DNA of 64,000 bases. It comes from Zunongwangia pacifica. GTDB taxonomy: Bacteria > Bacteroidota > Bacteroidia > Flavobacteriales > Flavobacteriaceae. Both the position numbers and the translations under genes were made by a program. This document shows, piece after piece, positions 1 to 8,333 of the stretch; position 1 is the first letter of the stretch, and every line of letters begins with the position of its first letter. The stretch is taken from contig NZ_JAKHSK010000014.1 of NCBI RefSeq assembly GCF_023499215.1, forward strand, positions 1 to 64,000, given 5' to 3'. Below the pieces are notes generated by a model. That model saw nothing but the letters and a program-made list of their open reading frames with translations. It made no database searches and was not told where the DNA came from.

Positions 1-515
1 ACCCTACGCAGGTGAGATTCCAGTTCTTCCTCAGGTACTTTTAGTTCCAGAGTGTCCATCGAAGCGTTGGCCTTTACCGGGGCACTGTCGATAGCCTGGG
101 TATGTCCGCTCACCATCCCGGTTTCTACACAAAGCGTGAACACTTTAGTAAAAACCGATTCAAACACATCTTCGGGGAACAACTGTCGCGTGCGGCTGAT
201 GGTTGAATGCCAAGGTAGCCCTTCATCTATATCATAGCCTATAAAATACAGGATATCCAGTCGCATACTGCAATGCTCTATTAACTTGCGGTCACTGATG
301 ATATTCTCTAAATAACCCACTAAACAGAACTTAAAAAATACAACAGGATCTATACTCTTTTGCCCACTACTGCCGTAAAAGCCACGCGTAAGTTCATAAA
401 GAAAATCCAGGTTCAAAGCATCCTTTAAACGCCGGTAGAAATTGGTGGACGGCACTCGGTCACTCAACCGAAAACTGTTGAAAAGCTGTTCCTGATATAC
501 TTTTTTTCCTTGCAT
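1..515 (-). CDS. IS1182-family transposase, N-terminal part (cut by window edge)
   Basis: This reading frame runs from an ATG at 515 leftward without a stop to base 1, giving about 171 residues. The N-terminus MQGKKVYQEQLFNSFRLSD, followed by a segment containing QKSIDPVVFFK and the motif YDIDEGLPWHSTISRTRQ, matches the N-terminal domain of IS1182-family (IS5/IS1182 group) DDE transposases. The catalytic C-terminal part would lie beyond the window, so whether the element is complete cannot be judged. It cuts and pastes its own insertion sequence. Family recognition is from memory of motifs and is strong; the subfamily is less sure. Confidence 0.88.
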   Translation of the reverse strand, partial: MQGKKVYQEQLFNSFRLSDRVPSTNFYRRLKDALNLDFLYELTRGFYGSSGQKSIDPVVFFKFCLVGYLENIISDRKLIEHCSMRLDILYFIGYDIDEGLPWHSTISRTRQLFPEDVFESVFTKVFTLCVETGMVSGHTQAIDSAPVKANASMDTLELKVPEEELESHLRR

Positions 516-590
516 ACCATGAAATTACAACTCAACTGTAAATTAAGTATAACCCGTATGTTAGCTTTTTGCTAACTTGTGCAACAGGCA
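1..590 (-). mobile_element. Insertion sequence end (IS1182 family), boundary approximate
   Basis: The transposase start at 515 is followed by about 75 bp of non-coding DNA. It holds a perfect hairpin, GTTAGC (560-565), five Ts, GCTAAC (571-576), and then CTTGTGCAACAGG (576-588). A G/T-rich segment of this kind is plausible as the terminal inverted repeat. The opposite end is outside the window, so the terminal repeat and any target duplication cannot be confirmed, and the boundary given is an estimate. Confidence 0.5.
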
Positions 591-708
591 CATAATATAT
601 AACGGTTAAAAATGTAAAAAATTATTTTGTAACCAGTTTTTCTATTTGGCGTCTTATATGTGCGCCTTTTAATAACCAACCAACATGACCTTAATTAAAC
701 CATCAATC

Positions 709-2979
709 ATGAAAAAACAATACCCATTACTTTTTTTATTTTTTATTCTGAATTTAGCCCCAATAGCTGCTCAGCAAAAATTGAAGCTAAACCACCCCAT
801 TTCTGCAACCTTACAAACTTCAGAAGACACCAAATCTTTTACCATAGCTTTAGATTCGGCTTACTTTGTTTACGGTAAAATCGATCAAACCAGTGTAGAT
901 GGTGTCGTTAAATTATATTCTGAAGAAAATAAATTATTGGAAGAATTTGACGAATCTGGAAAAGGCCCAGACTACTTCAGTTTTACCACCAGTAAAAGGG
1001 GCAACTATCGCTTAGAGGTGGCACCATTCAAAAAAGATTCTGGCAGCTTTAGTATCGAAATCTTAACGGCAGAGCCTCTGGCAAAAACGCCAGAAGGAAA
1101 GGTAGATCAATTACTTATTGGTTATACCGGTGATGTTCCCGGAGCCGAAGTTCTGGTCATCAAAGACGGGAAAACACTGTTAGAAAAAGCCTACGGGATG
1201 TCTAATCTTAGCTATAAGATTCCGTTTAAAACCACTACGCCAACCAATATAGGATCTACTTCTAAGCAGTTTACCGCGATGGCTATTTTATTGCTACAAC
1301 AGCGGGGAAAACTAAATATCGATGATGATATAAGAAAATATATCCCTGAATTACCTGAATTTGAACAAAAAGTGACGCTACGTAACTTCCTAACCCATAC
1401 CAATGGTTATCGTGAGTTTTTAAACCTTTTTGCCCTTACCGGAAGTGATCTTACCCTTCCTATTAGCGAACAACAAATTATTAGAAGTATTCAAAATCAG
1501 TCAAAATTACAAAACGAACCGGGAACAAAATTCAATTATAATAACACCGGATTTATTTTGCTTAGTCTGGTCGTAGAACGAGTGACCGATACTCCTTTCC
1601 CACAATGGATGAAAGAGAACATTTTTAAATCTTTAAATATGAAGGATACTCGTGTTAGAGCTTCTAATGACGAAATTATCCCAAATCGTGCTGCCGGTTA
1701 TAAAATTGGAGACTCCGGTGAATATGTAGAGGTTGAAGATTTACAGTATTCTCGTGGAGCGGGCGGAATTTACACCACCCTACCCGATTTAAAAAACTGG
1801 ATCAAAAACTTTAAATCCCATCAATTGGGAGGAGAAGAAATTTATAAGGCCATGACAACACCTTTTGTATTAAAAGATGGCGATACGCTGGATTATGGCT
1901 TCGGACTTTCTATTGATAAATACCATAACAAAAACAGAATTCATCATGGCGGTGCAGATAATGCCCACCGATCTATGTTAATGTATTTCCCAGAATTTGA
2001 TGCTGCTGTAATTACTGAAAGTAATAATGCTTCCTTCAACAGTGCAGGTATGGCCAATAAGATTGCCGATATTTATTTTGAAGACGAATTTAATACCTCA
2101 AAAAAACTAAAGGACGGCGAATACGACATTGCAAAATTTGAAAAACTGGTTGGTGAATATGCTCTGGATGAAGCACCCAATTTTATTCTGAATTTTATGA
2201 AAGAAGGTGACCGAATTTATACCCAGGCAACCGGACAGCCCGAAATAGATCTTATTGCCGAATCGGATTCGGTTTTTAAAATTAAAGGCATAGATGCACG
2301 TGTAAAATTCAACCTAAATGAAGATGGCAGCGCAAACACGTTAACGCTAATGCAAAATGGTATTCATACGGCCACCAGGATTTCTTCAGAAAAACCTGCT
2401 GAGGATTTTGTTTATGATACTTCAAAATTCAACAAACTTTTAGGGAAATATGCCTTAGAAGAAATGAAATCTTTTATCATGATTTTTATGAAAGATGAAG
2501 ACCGAATTTATGCACAGGCTACCGGGCAACCTGAGTTTGATCTTATTGCCGAATCAGACTCCTTATTTAAAATAAAAGGAGTGAATGCACGGGTTAAATT
2601 TCATCTTAACGAAAACGGAACGGCAGATTCGCTAACCTTAATTCAAAATGGATTGCATACAGCGAAGAAAATAGAAACTTCAGAAAAAGTAGAACTCGAA
2701 AATTTTACCGGAAGTTTTTATAGCAGTGAAATTGAAACCGTTTATCACATCAATTTAAAAGACGATCACTTAGAAATTTCTAGCTTTTTATTTCCTGAAA
2801 ATTTAAAATTAGAATATACCACTGAAGATACCTTTGCTACAGGATTTCCTGTACAAGCCTTAAAATTTATACGAAACAGTAAAGATGAAATTATTGGATT
2901 TGAAGTGGATAATGGTAGAACCAGCGGAGTACGATTCGATAAAATGAATACAGCGTTTCTAATAGAACAACCAGAATAA
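709..2979 (+). CDS. Secreted serine hydrolase, beta-lactamase/PBP class C family, with duplicated C-terminal domain
   Basis: This is a penicillin-recognising serine hydrolase, probably an exported esterase or peptidase; its substrate is unknown. An upstream in-frame ATG exists at 685, but the ATG at 709 gives a clean signal peptide (MKKQYPLLFLFFILNLAP, ending at IAAQ), so 709 is preferred. In that numbering, residues about 25-120 form a beta-rich pre-peptidase-like domain. The catalytic domain, about 130-440, has the SxxK motif STSK (Ser183, Lys186), the YxN motif YNN (Tyr277) and a late HHGG in place of KTG. After it come two near-identical segments about 97 residues apart, starting at Phe477 and Phe574, each carrying the sequence ATGQPE; they resemble the DUF3471-type domain of this family. 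A beta-rich tail follows. It is monocistronic, with a palindromic terminator 20 bp after the stop. Confidence 0.88.
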   Translation: MKKQYPLLFLFFILNLAPIAAQQKLKLNHPISATLQTSEDTKSFTIALDSAYFVYGKIDQTSVDGVVKLYSEENKLLEEFDESGKGPDYFSFTTSKRGNYRLEVAPFKKDSGSFSIEILTAEPLAKTPEGKVDQLLIGYTGDVPGAEVLVIKDGKTLLEKAYGMSNLSYKIPFKTTTPTNIGSTSKQFTAMAILLLQQRGKLNIDDDIRKYIPELPEFEQKVTLRNFLTHTNGYREFLNLFALTGSDLTLPISEQQIIRSIQNQSKLQNEPGTKFNYNNTGFILLSLVVERVTDTPFPQWMKENIFKSLNMKDTRVRASNDEIIPNRAAGYKIGDSGEYVEVEDLQYSRGAGGIYTTLPDLKNWIKNFKSHQLGGEEIYKAMTTPFVLKDGDTLDYGFGLSIDKYHNKNRIHHGGADNAHRSMLMYFPEFDAAVITESNNASFNSAGMANKIADIYFEDEFNTSKKLKDGEYDIAKFEKLVGEYALDEAPNFILNFMKEGDRIYTQATGQPEIDLIAESDSVFKIKGIDARVKFNLNEDGSANTLTLMQNGIHTATRISSEKPAEDFVYDTSKFNKLLGKYALEEMKSFIMIFMKDEDRIYAQATGQPEFDLIAESDSLFKIKGVNARVKFHLNENGTADSLTLIQNGLHTAKKIETSEKVELENFTGSFYSSEIETVYHINLKDDHLEISSFLFPENLKLEYTTEDTFATGFPVQALKFIRNSKDEIIGFEVDNGRTSGVRFDKMNTAFLIEQPE

Positions 2980-3000
2980 TACATTATTACTTATCCATCA

Positions 3001-3024
3001 AAAAGGGGGAATATTCCCCCTTTT
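3001..3024. terminator. Palindromic rho-independent terminator
   Basis: The perfect 24-bp palindrome AAAAGGGGGAATATTCCCCC plus TTTT forms a G/C-capped hairpin flanked by A and T runs. It lies 21 bp after the serine hydrolase stop and can work in both directions, although no gene reads into it from the right. Confidence 0.85.
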
Positions 3025-3080
3025 GGTATTCTTAAAAATAGCTTAATTTCACACAATTGACCAACCAAACTTTACCTACC

Positions 3081-3221
3081 ATGAAAAAAATTACGAAAAG
3101 AGACGTAAAATTTGCCCTATTGGGATTCTTTTCCTTTTTTGTTATTAACCTTATTTTAAATTCTGAAGCTTTTATAGAAGGTTATAATGAAGGTAAAGCC
3201 TATTTTGAAACCAATGAATAG
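3081..3221 (+). CDS. Small single-span membrane protein, unknown function
   Basis: The ATG at 3081 opens a 46-residue frame: a basic start (MKKITKRDVKF), one hydrophobic helix (about residues 12-27) and a polar tail ending EGKAYFETNE. Tiny proteins that start in this way are familiar from flavobacterial genomes, but I know no function for them. The TAG stop is followed after 2 bp by the ATG of the next small frame, which suggests co-translation. The basic start, single clean membrane helix and tight spacing support a real gene; length alone does not. Confidence 0.6.
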   Translation: MKKITKRDVKFALLGFFSFFVINLILNSEAFIEGYNEGKAYFETNE

Positions 3222-3223
3222 TC

Positions 3224-3397
3224 ATGAAGGCTTTCTTAAAAAATAATATCTCGATTTTAAGCCTTTGCTTTCTGCTTTTGCTATACTTGCTTCTTATGCT
3301 TTTTAATTTTAAAGATGAAAAGCGTAAAAGCTTTTTACATGAAAGCCCTTCTATTACTCCTGCTACGATCAAGGCTAAAATTGTTAGCCAGGATTAA
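3224..3397 (+). CDS. Small membrane-anchored protein, unknown function
   Basis: This 57-residue frame starts 2 bp after the stop of the preceding small gene. It has a short basic start (MKAFLKNN), a very hydrophobic helix at about residues 9-27 rich in Leu, and a polar tail containing FKDEKRKSF. Its stop overlaps the stop of the convergent MFS gene by 4 bp. No family is recognised. The pairing of two membrane peptides in tandem hints at a complex or a regulatory micropeptide pair, but that is only inference. Confidence 0.5.
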   Translation: MKAFLKNNISILSLCFLLLLYLLLMLFNFKDEKRKSFLHESPSITPATIKAKIVSQD

Positions 3398-4542
3398 CTA
3401 TTTTGAAGTTTTTCCTGTCTTTTAAAAAACCTTCGTGAAATAGGATAAAGCATTAACCCGGCAAGTAAGAACAGTAAAAAAGCAATTTTTAATCCAAATA
3501 ATTCAGCCAAATATCCTACCAACGGCGGGCCCAGCAACATACCGGTTACACTGTAAGTTGTAACAATCGAGATGGCCATACCAGGACTGTATTTTGGCGA
3601 TTCTCCTGCCAGTCCCATCGTCATTGGCATTACAGCAGCTATTCCTAAACCTACCACGCTAAATCCTATCAAAGCGGGCCAAAAATGTGGAAATAAAACC
3701 ACGGTTAAAACACCGCAAACAACCATTAAAGAGCTGACGATATAGGTTTTTGGCATTCCAATTTTTTCTACTATCAAATCTGAGAAAAAACGTGAAAGTG
3801 CCATAAAAACCATAAAGGTAAGATAGCCTAAGGTAAAAATTTCTTCGCCTACCACTTCTTTAAAATACACTCCGCTCCAATCAAACATACCACCTTCACA
3901 TAACGCAGCAAAGAACACCATAAGTCCTAAAATAAAAATGTATCCATCGGGCTTGCCTAATTTTAGTTTACTACCACCGGTTGTTTTGTCGTTACGAAGT
4001 AAAAAACTAAAACTACTCCCTATAGACACCAGGCTTACCAAAGCCACAATACTAAGATGCATTGGCATCTCTACGCCAAATTTTACCATAAAAGTAGATA
4101 GTGCCACACCTACGATACCACCGCAGCTCCATGCCGCATGAAAAGAACCAATAATCTTACGAAGAAAAGATTTTTGTAAACTTATCGATTGGGTATTCAT
4201 TGCTATGTTCATTATTCGCATGGCAAAAGCAAAAAAGAACATACTAATCATTAAACTATAAATACTGGAAGACCATCCAATACCGGCTAACGACAAGGAA
4301 ATAAGAATAATCCCGGCAAAAAGCGGACTACGACTATCGAATTTTGATACCAGCCATCCCGAAATTGGTAAACCTACGATATTGCCAAACGGCATTACTA
4401 AAAGCAAACTCCCTAATTCGGCTTCGCTAAGATCATATAATTCTTTTACCGACGGAATCCTGGAGGCCCAGGTAGAAAACGAAATTCCGCTAATAAAAAA
4501 GCAAATGCTTAAGGCGATACGATGTTTATGTCTTGCTTCCAT
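3394..4542 (-). CDS. MFS transporter (YbjJ-like)
   Basis: This is a 382-residue major facilitator protein with about twelve hydrophobic helices. The opening HRIALSICFFISGISFSTWA and the following RIPSVKELYDLSEAELG are characteristic of the YbjJ/sugar-efflux-like MFS branch. The short length is normal for this branch. It sits in the inner membrane; its substrate cannot be told from sequence. It is convergent with the two small membrane genes, overlapping the second by 4 bp, and is probably transcribed alone. An inverted repeat, CTCGAT-T-ATCGAG, lies about 100 bp upstream of its start (4643-4655); the same repeat occurs in the marR promoter region near 39.3 kb. Confidence 0.85.
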   Translation of the reverse strand: MEARHKHRIALSICFFISGISFSTWASRIPSVKELYDLSEAELGSLLLVMPFGNIVGLPISGWLVSKFDSRSPLFAGIILISLSLAGIGWSSSIYSLMISMFFFAFAMRIMNIAMNTQSISLQKSFLRKIIGSFHAAWSCGGIVGVALSTFMVKFGVEMPMHLSIVALVSLVSIGSSFSFLLRNDKTTGGSKLKLGKPDGYIFILGLMVFFAALCEGGMFDWSGVYFKEVVGEEIFTLGYLTFMVFMALSRFFSDLIVEKIGMPKTYIVSSLMVVCGVLTVVLFPHFWPALIGFSVVGLGIAAVMPMTMGLAGESPKYSPGMAISIVTTYSVTGMLLGPPLVGYLAELFGLKIAFLLFLLAGLMLYPISRRFFKRQEKLQNS

Positions 4543-4642
4543 TTTTTTTGCAATAAAAAAGCAAATATCAGCAATTACTATAACATAAACTTCACAGAAA
4601 TTAGCTTTAATGCTTACAAAAGAAACTCATAATAACAGTTTA

Positions 4643-4655
4643 CTCGATTATCGAG
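4643..4655. repeat. Inverted repeat CTCGAT-T-ATCGAG upstream of MFS gene
   Basis: Two perfect 6-bp arms flank a single base, in the context TTTACTCGATTATCGAGAT. The same arms with A in the centre, and the same flanking TTTACT and GAT, occur at 39284-39296 in front of marR. It could be a shared operator. A 13-bp match found twice could also be chance or a remnant repeat. Confidence 0.35.
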
Positions 4656-4781
4656 ATGAAACGTCCCAATAGCTCTTGGGTTGCGCCGAACCAAAAGATA
4701 ATTTTCTAAAAACAGTCCATAGACTTATACCAAGGTAGTCTACTTAAAAGGTGATCAATTTTTATCCTGAATTACCACTAT

Positions 4782-4820
4782 AAAAAAAGCCCAGCAATAT
4801 CAAATGGCCAGGCTTTTTTT
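4782..4820 (-). terminator. Terminator of the ApbE/DUF3570 operon
   Basis: AAAAAAAGCC (4782-4791) and GGCTTTTTTT (4811-4820) form a hairpin with T-runs on both sides, 15 bp beyond the stop of the haem-binding gene. Read leftward, it ends the redox operon. The rest of the 290-bp gap up to the MFS gene holds only the short inverted repeat at 4643. Confidence 0.75.
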
Positions 4821-4834
4821 ACTGATAATAGTAG

Positions 4835-5296
4835 CTATTTCGGCTCATAATTTCTTACCCAATCCAGTAATAACTGCTTTTGTGCTTCAGTGATTTTAGC
4901 CTCTTCGTGCAACCAAACATAAGAATCTAAAGGCATTTTACCTCGTTCCACCTCTTCCCCTATTTCCTCGACTTTATGTGCTTTTTTTTCCGTAGATAAT
5001 TTTGCCCATTCAGAAAAATTTAGATGCTTCTTCCCGTCTTTTACATGACTATCCAAAAAGAAATTTACCGGCGTAATTTCACTATACCATGGATATTTAG
5101 TGTTATTAGAGTGACAATCGTAGCACGAAGTCATTAAAATCCTGGAGATATCTCTCGGCAGATCTTCGACTTTTAAAATATCGTTATTCGATATTTCTTT
5201 GGAAATGTTTTTTGACGGTTTAAAAAATTGAAGTGCAACAATAACAAGTACCATACTTATTAAAAATATACTTGAAATTTTCTTCTTACCAGACAT
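4835..5296 (-). CDS. Haem-binding domain protein, membrane anchored
   Basis: This 153-residue protein matches the short haem-binding domain family of Bacteroidota (Haem_bd). A single N-terminal membrane helix (about residues 7-24) anchors it, with the rest periplasmic. It has a c-type haem attachment motif CYDCH (Cys58, Cys61, His62) followed by SNNTKYPWY, which is diagnostic of the family. It is the last gene of a leftward run with DUF3570, DUF4266, ApbE and thioredoxin-like genes, 58 bp after DUF3570, and ends at a hairpin terminator. By context it could carry electrons in the periplasm for the neighbouring flavin and thiol proteins; this is inference. Confidence 0.85.
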   Translation of the reverse strand: MSGKKKISSIFLISMVLVIVALQFFKPSKNISKEISNNDILKVEDLPRDISRILMTSCYDCHSNNTKYPWYSEITPVNFFLDSHVKDGKKHLNFSEWAKLSTEKKAHKVEEIGEEVERGKMPLDSYVWLHEEAKITEAQKQLLLDWVRNYEPK

Positions 5297-5354
5297 AATT
5301 AATAGGATTTAGTTAGCGTATTACCTTTTAAACTGTGATAGTTGTTGAAAAATA

Positions 5355-6701
5355 CTACGGAATTATAAAATTAATCCCCAAAGAAACCAATCCCGAGTTT
5401 AGACCTGAATTCCGTTCGTAGTAAAGATACCTAAGATCGATACTTTTTAAATGTAAACTCCAGATATTGAAATTGGTAAATATATCGGTATAGTTTACCC
5501 CAAAGCCAAACTGATTTGCATTGAATTCTGAAAGATCATAATCTGAGGTATAAAATTCTTCGTTAGAACGATGCGCCTCGTACCCCGCAAAATAATCGGC
5601 AGCCGTTTGCGTATAATACCGATATGACGGATAAAGCGTAAATTTGCTACCTAGTTTTATTGGTACTTCCAGGCTTGCGGTATGCGATTGTATGCCCCAA
5701 TCGTCGTTATAATAACGGTAATAACCACGCAGAACAAAAGTTTCGTTTAGATAATAATTTAGACGACCACCAACAGCGATTTTAAACCTGGTATCGGGTA
5801 ATTGTTCTATAGCATCAGCCAACTGGAAATTCTGAATAAATGAATCGGCTACATCTGCAAAATACACCCGCTGAAAAGGCGTCGATAAAAGTCCGTTTTG
5901 GCTTACCAGGTCTAGTGCCACTGATCCTTGCAGTCGCTCACTAAGAATCTGGGAAAAATTTAATCCAAAAGCATACGAATTTCGACCTTTATCGGCAAAT
6001 TCTGTAAACCGCGGGTTATAGTCTGGATTTCCTGTAATCGAATTTCGCTGAAATAAACCATCATTTAAACCGGCTCCGTTTTCACCAAAAGGTCTTAATT
6101 CAATTGGATAAATGGGCTTCCAGGTGTCCAGATAGATCTTGGTGTGTAGGGTAAGTTCCGTATTTTTTTCATTAAATAACTTTGTGAAACTTCCACCAAA
6201 ACCTACTGAAAAATAATCATATTCACTGGCCACAGACGCATTTGCTGTCCAGATAGTATTACGATTATCTGAACTATGGCTATAGGTACCATTAATATTC
6301 GCCCAGGTATCTCCTTTAGATGCTCCTGAAGAGGCTGTAAAAGGATCTGCTTGCCCAGAGCCATCAAACGGATTAATATTACTGGAAGATGCCGAAGTAT
6401 ATGCTGAAACACCGGCATCTATCGTTAAAACATCATCTGCATTTAAAGGGATCGAAACTACAATGGTTGGCGTAAAATCGGTAAGTTCCTCTGTTCCTTT
6501 ACCGCCAGATACGGCTGCATTATCCCCATCCTGAGAATAATAACTGCTTAGAAAGTCGATTTCAGTATTTTCTAAAACTCTTTTCTTGTAGCCTTCGCCC
6601 TCTCCAGAAGACGATTGCTCTTGCTGAGCCATTAAAAAATTGGCATTTAAAATGCCCAAAATCGCTATAATACTATATTGAAATTTTAATTGCATCCGCA
6701 T
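5355..6701 (-). CDS. DUF3570 outer-membrane beta-barrel protein
   Basis: This 448-residue protein belongs to DUF3570. A signal peptide ends near ANFLMAQQ; the mature start contains ENTEIDFLSSYYSQDGDNAA, followed by many alternating, aromatic-rich strands (for example LRGYYRYYNDDWG) and a C-terminal strand ending in NFIIP, all typical of an outer-membrane barrel. Two starts are possible (6701 or 6695, from MRMQLKF); the first overlaps the DUF4266 gene by 16 bp. DUF3570 is almost always found with DUF4266 and ApbE, so a surface step linked to a flavin- or thiol-dependent redox chain is likely. The reaction is unknown. Confidence 0.88.
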   Translation of the reverse strand: MRMQLKFQYSIIAILGILNANFLMAQQEQSSSGEGEGYKKRVLENTEIDFLSSYYSQDGDNAAVSGGKGTEELTDFTPTIVVSIPLNADDVLTIDAGVSAYTSASSSNINPFDGSGQADPFTASSGASKGDTWANINGTYSHSSDNRNTIWTANASVASEYDYFSVGFGGSFTKLFNEKNTELTLHTKIYLDTWKPIYPIELRPFGENGAGLNDGLFQRNSITGNPDYNPRFTEFADKGRNSYAFGLNFSQILSERLQGSVALDLVSQNGLLSTPFQRVYFADVADSFIQNFQLADAIEQLPDTRFKIAVGGRLNYYLNETFVLRGYYRYYNDDWGIQSHTASLEVPIKLGSKFTLYPSYRYYTQTAADYFAGYEAHRSNEEFYTSDYDLSEFNANQFGFGVNYTDIFTNFNIWSLHLKSIDLRYLYYERNSGLNSGLVSLGINFIIP

Positions 6702-6898
6702 CCTCCGCCAGTTTTACCTCCATTTGCGCCAGAAGCCGCTTCTCTATACGAATGGAAATTTGTTTGAAACCGATCTACTTTTTTTGCTCCCAAAACCATA
6801 TCAGGATCATTGATATACACTTTTTCATATTCTTTAATAACCGAACACGAAACGGTGCAACAGGCTATTACCGCCAGCATCACTACTTTTTTTATCAT
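6686..6898 (-). CDS. DUF4266 lipoprotein with C-terminal Gly/Cys tail
   Basis: This small (70-residue) lipoprotein has a basic start, a short hydrophobic stretch and lipobox Cys18 (TVSC). The core VYINDPDMVLG is the DUF4266 signature. The tail carries REAASGANGG and ends GGGCGCN with Cys67 and Cys69. The EAASGAN segment (Glu53-Asn59) resembles the Dxx[S/T]GA[T/S] motif that ApbE enzymes modify with FMN, but it has Asn where the modified Thr/Ser should be. The ATG overlaps the ApbE stop as ATGA, so the two are translationally coupled. It may be a partner or target of ApbE; this is inference. Confidence 0.85.
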   Translation of the reverse strand: MIKKVVMLAVIACCTVSCSVIKEYEKVYINDPDMVLGAKKVDRFQTNFHSYREAASGANGGKTGGGCGCN

Positions 6899-7881
6899 TT
6901 AGTCGCTATTTCAATATGATCTGAAGTATGGATATTTCCTTCAGCATCGATAATTATACATTCTATTTTTGGTAACTGATTTATTCGGTTTAGCCCTACA
7001 TCTTTTCCCATCACAAATACCGACGTTGCCAGAGCATCTGCCAATTCGGCTTTAGGAGCAAAAACGGTCACACTAATAATCCCGGTAGCCGGATATCCCG
7101 TTCTTGGATCGATAATATGCGCATAGCGAGTTCCGTTAAATTCTACGAACTTTTCGTAATCGCCAGAAGTTACTACTGCTTCATTTTTAATAGGCAACAA
7201 GGCAAAAGCTTTGTTCTTATCCATGGGATTGGTAATGGCAACCTTCCAGTTTTCTCCATTGGTTTGTTTCCCCCAGGTATTCATATCGCCAGAGGCATTA
7301 ATAATCCCGGCAACAACACCTTTACGTTGCAATAAATCTTTGGCCCTATCTGCTGCATATCCCTTACCAATGGCTCCAAAACCAATTTTCATTCCCGGTA
7401 ATTTTAGAAAAACGGTTTTTTCGGCATCATCCAGCACAATATTGTGATAGCCTACTTTTGATACTGAACTTTTAATATCTTCTTTGGAAGGCATCTGCGT
7501 CATACTACCATCAAACTTCCAGATTTTATCCATAGAAGCATACGTAATATCAAAAGCACCATCGGTAAGTTTTGATATTCCTATCGCTCTTTTTATAAGA
7601 TCAAACAGCTCCTGACTAACTTTTACAGGTTTTATCCCGGCATTAGCATTTACCAAGGAAGTTTCTGAATGTGGATCCCAGGATGAAATTCGCTTTTCTA
7701 TACGGGTAATTTCAGCAACAGCCATATCGATATCATGATTAGCCGTGACGCTATCTTTAGCGACCACCGTAATATCAAAGCGACTTCCCATAAGTTTTAA
7801 GGTTCGCTTAATGGTTTGCTGCGCACTTACGGATACAGAAAACATTAATAAAAGCACTAAAAACAATCCTGCTTTCTTCAT
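6895..7881 (-). CDS. apbE: FAD:protein FMN transferase ApbE
   Basis: This enzyme attaches FMN from FAD covalently to Thr or Ser in exported proteins. The 328-residue length is usual. It has a signal peptide (ending VSVSAQQ), the ApbE opening LMGSRFDITV, the conserved GFGAIGKGYAADRA flavin-site segment, and DPRTGYPA, followed by a late ADALATSVFVMG motif. All key segments are present. The start overlaps the stop of the upstream thioredoxin-like gene by one base (TAATG), and its own stop overlaps DUF4266 (ATGA), showing a tightly coupled operon. No gene in the window has a canonical Dxx[S/T]GA[T/S] site in an obvious Nqr/Rnf-type partner; the neighbouring DUF4266 has a near match. Confidence 0.95.
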   Translation of the reverse strand: MKKAGLFLVLLLMFSVSVSAQQTIKRTLKLMGSRFDITVVAKDSVTANHDIDMAVAEITRIEKRISSWDPHSETSLVNANAGIKPVKVSQELFDLIKRAIGISKLTDGAFDITYASMDKIWKFDGSMTQMPSKEDIKSSVSKVGYHNIVLDDAEKTVFLKLPGMKIGFGAIGKGYAADRAKDLLQRKGVVAGIINASGDMNTWGKQTNGENWKVAITNPMDKNKAFALLPIKNEAVVTSGDYEKFVEFNGTRYAHIIDPRTGYPATGIISVTVFAPKAELADALATSVFVMGKDVGLNRINQLPKIECIIIDAEGNIHTSDHIEIATK

Positions 7882-8318
7882 TATCTTACAAAGTTATCGA
7901 GCATCGCTATATATTGTTTTACTTCCGTTTTTTGATAGCCTGCCTGTCCCAAGACTTTTCCCGATTTGTCCAAAACCACTACAAAAGGAAAATAGCCGTT
8001 AGTGTTGTACATTTCGGCTAATTTATTGTTCTTTTCCTGCTGTTCTGGTGATAGTTCATTTTTATTTTTCCGCGGAAAATCGGCTTTCAGCATCACATAG
8101 TTTTTCTTGGCATAATCTTTAAACTCTGCTGTGCTCCAAATTTCTTTATCTAACTTTATACAGGGCGCGCACCAATCTGATCCCTGAAAAACAAGAATAA
8201 TAGGTTTGTCTTCTTTAGCCGCTTCTTTTTTTGCTTCGGCAAAATCGGTCTTCCAATCCTGAGCTAATAAAAACTGCGTGGAAAAAACGCAAATAACAAT
8301 AAGCAGTATTTTTTTCAT
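7881..8318 (-). CDS. Exported thioredoxin-like protein
   Basis: This 145-residue periplasmic thiol protein has a signal peptide (MKKILLIVICVFSTQFLLAQ) and a thioredoxin fold. Its active site SDWCAPCIKLD has the WCxxC cysteines at positions 50 and 53. The cis-Pro region is seen as GYFPFVVVLDK. This thioredoxin_7/DsbD-gamma-like type reduces or oxidises thiols, for example the cysteines of the haem protein or the DUF4266 tail. It is second in the operon, 15 bp after the HD gene, and overlaps apbE by one base. Confidence 0.9.
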   Translation of the reverse strand: MKKILLIVICVFSTQFLLAQDWKTDFAEAKKEAAKEDKPIILVFQGSDWCAPCIKLDKEIWSTAEFKDYAKKNYVMLKADFPRKNKNELSPEQQEKNNKLAEMYNTNGYFPFVVVLDKSGKVLGQAGYQKTEVKQYIAMLDNFVR

Positions 8319-8333
8319 TTTTAAAATTCGTTG

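Noticed and set aside
46-240. Plus-strand 61-residue frame in the transposase.
   Set aside because: It is antisense to a clear transposase frame and has no features of its own.
685-708. Upstream ATG of the serine hydrolase.
   Set aside because: It would put eight polar residues before the signal peptide; the ATG at 709 gives a normal export signal.
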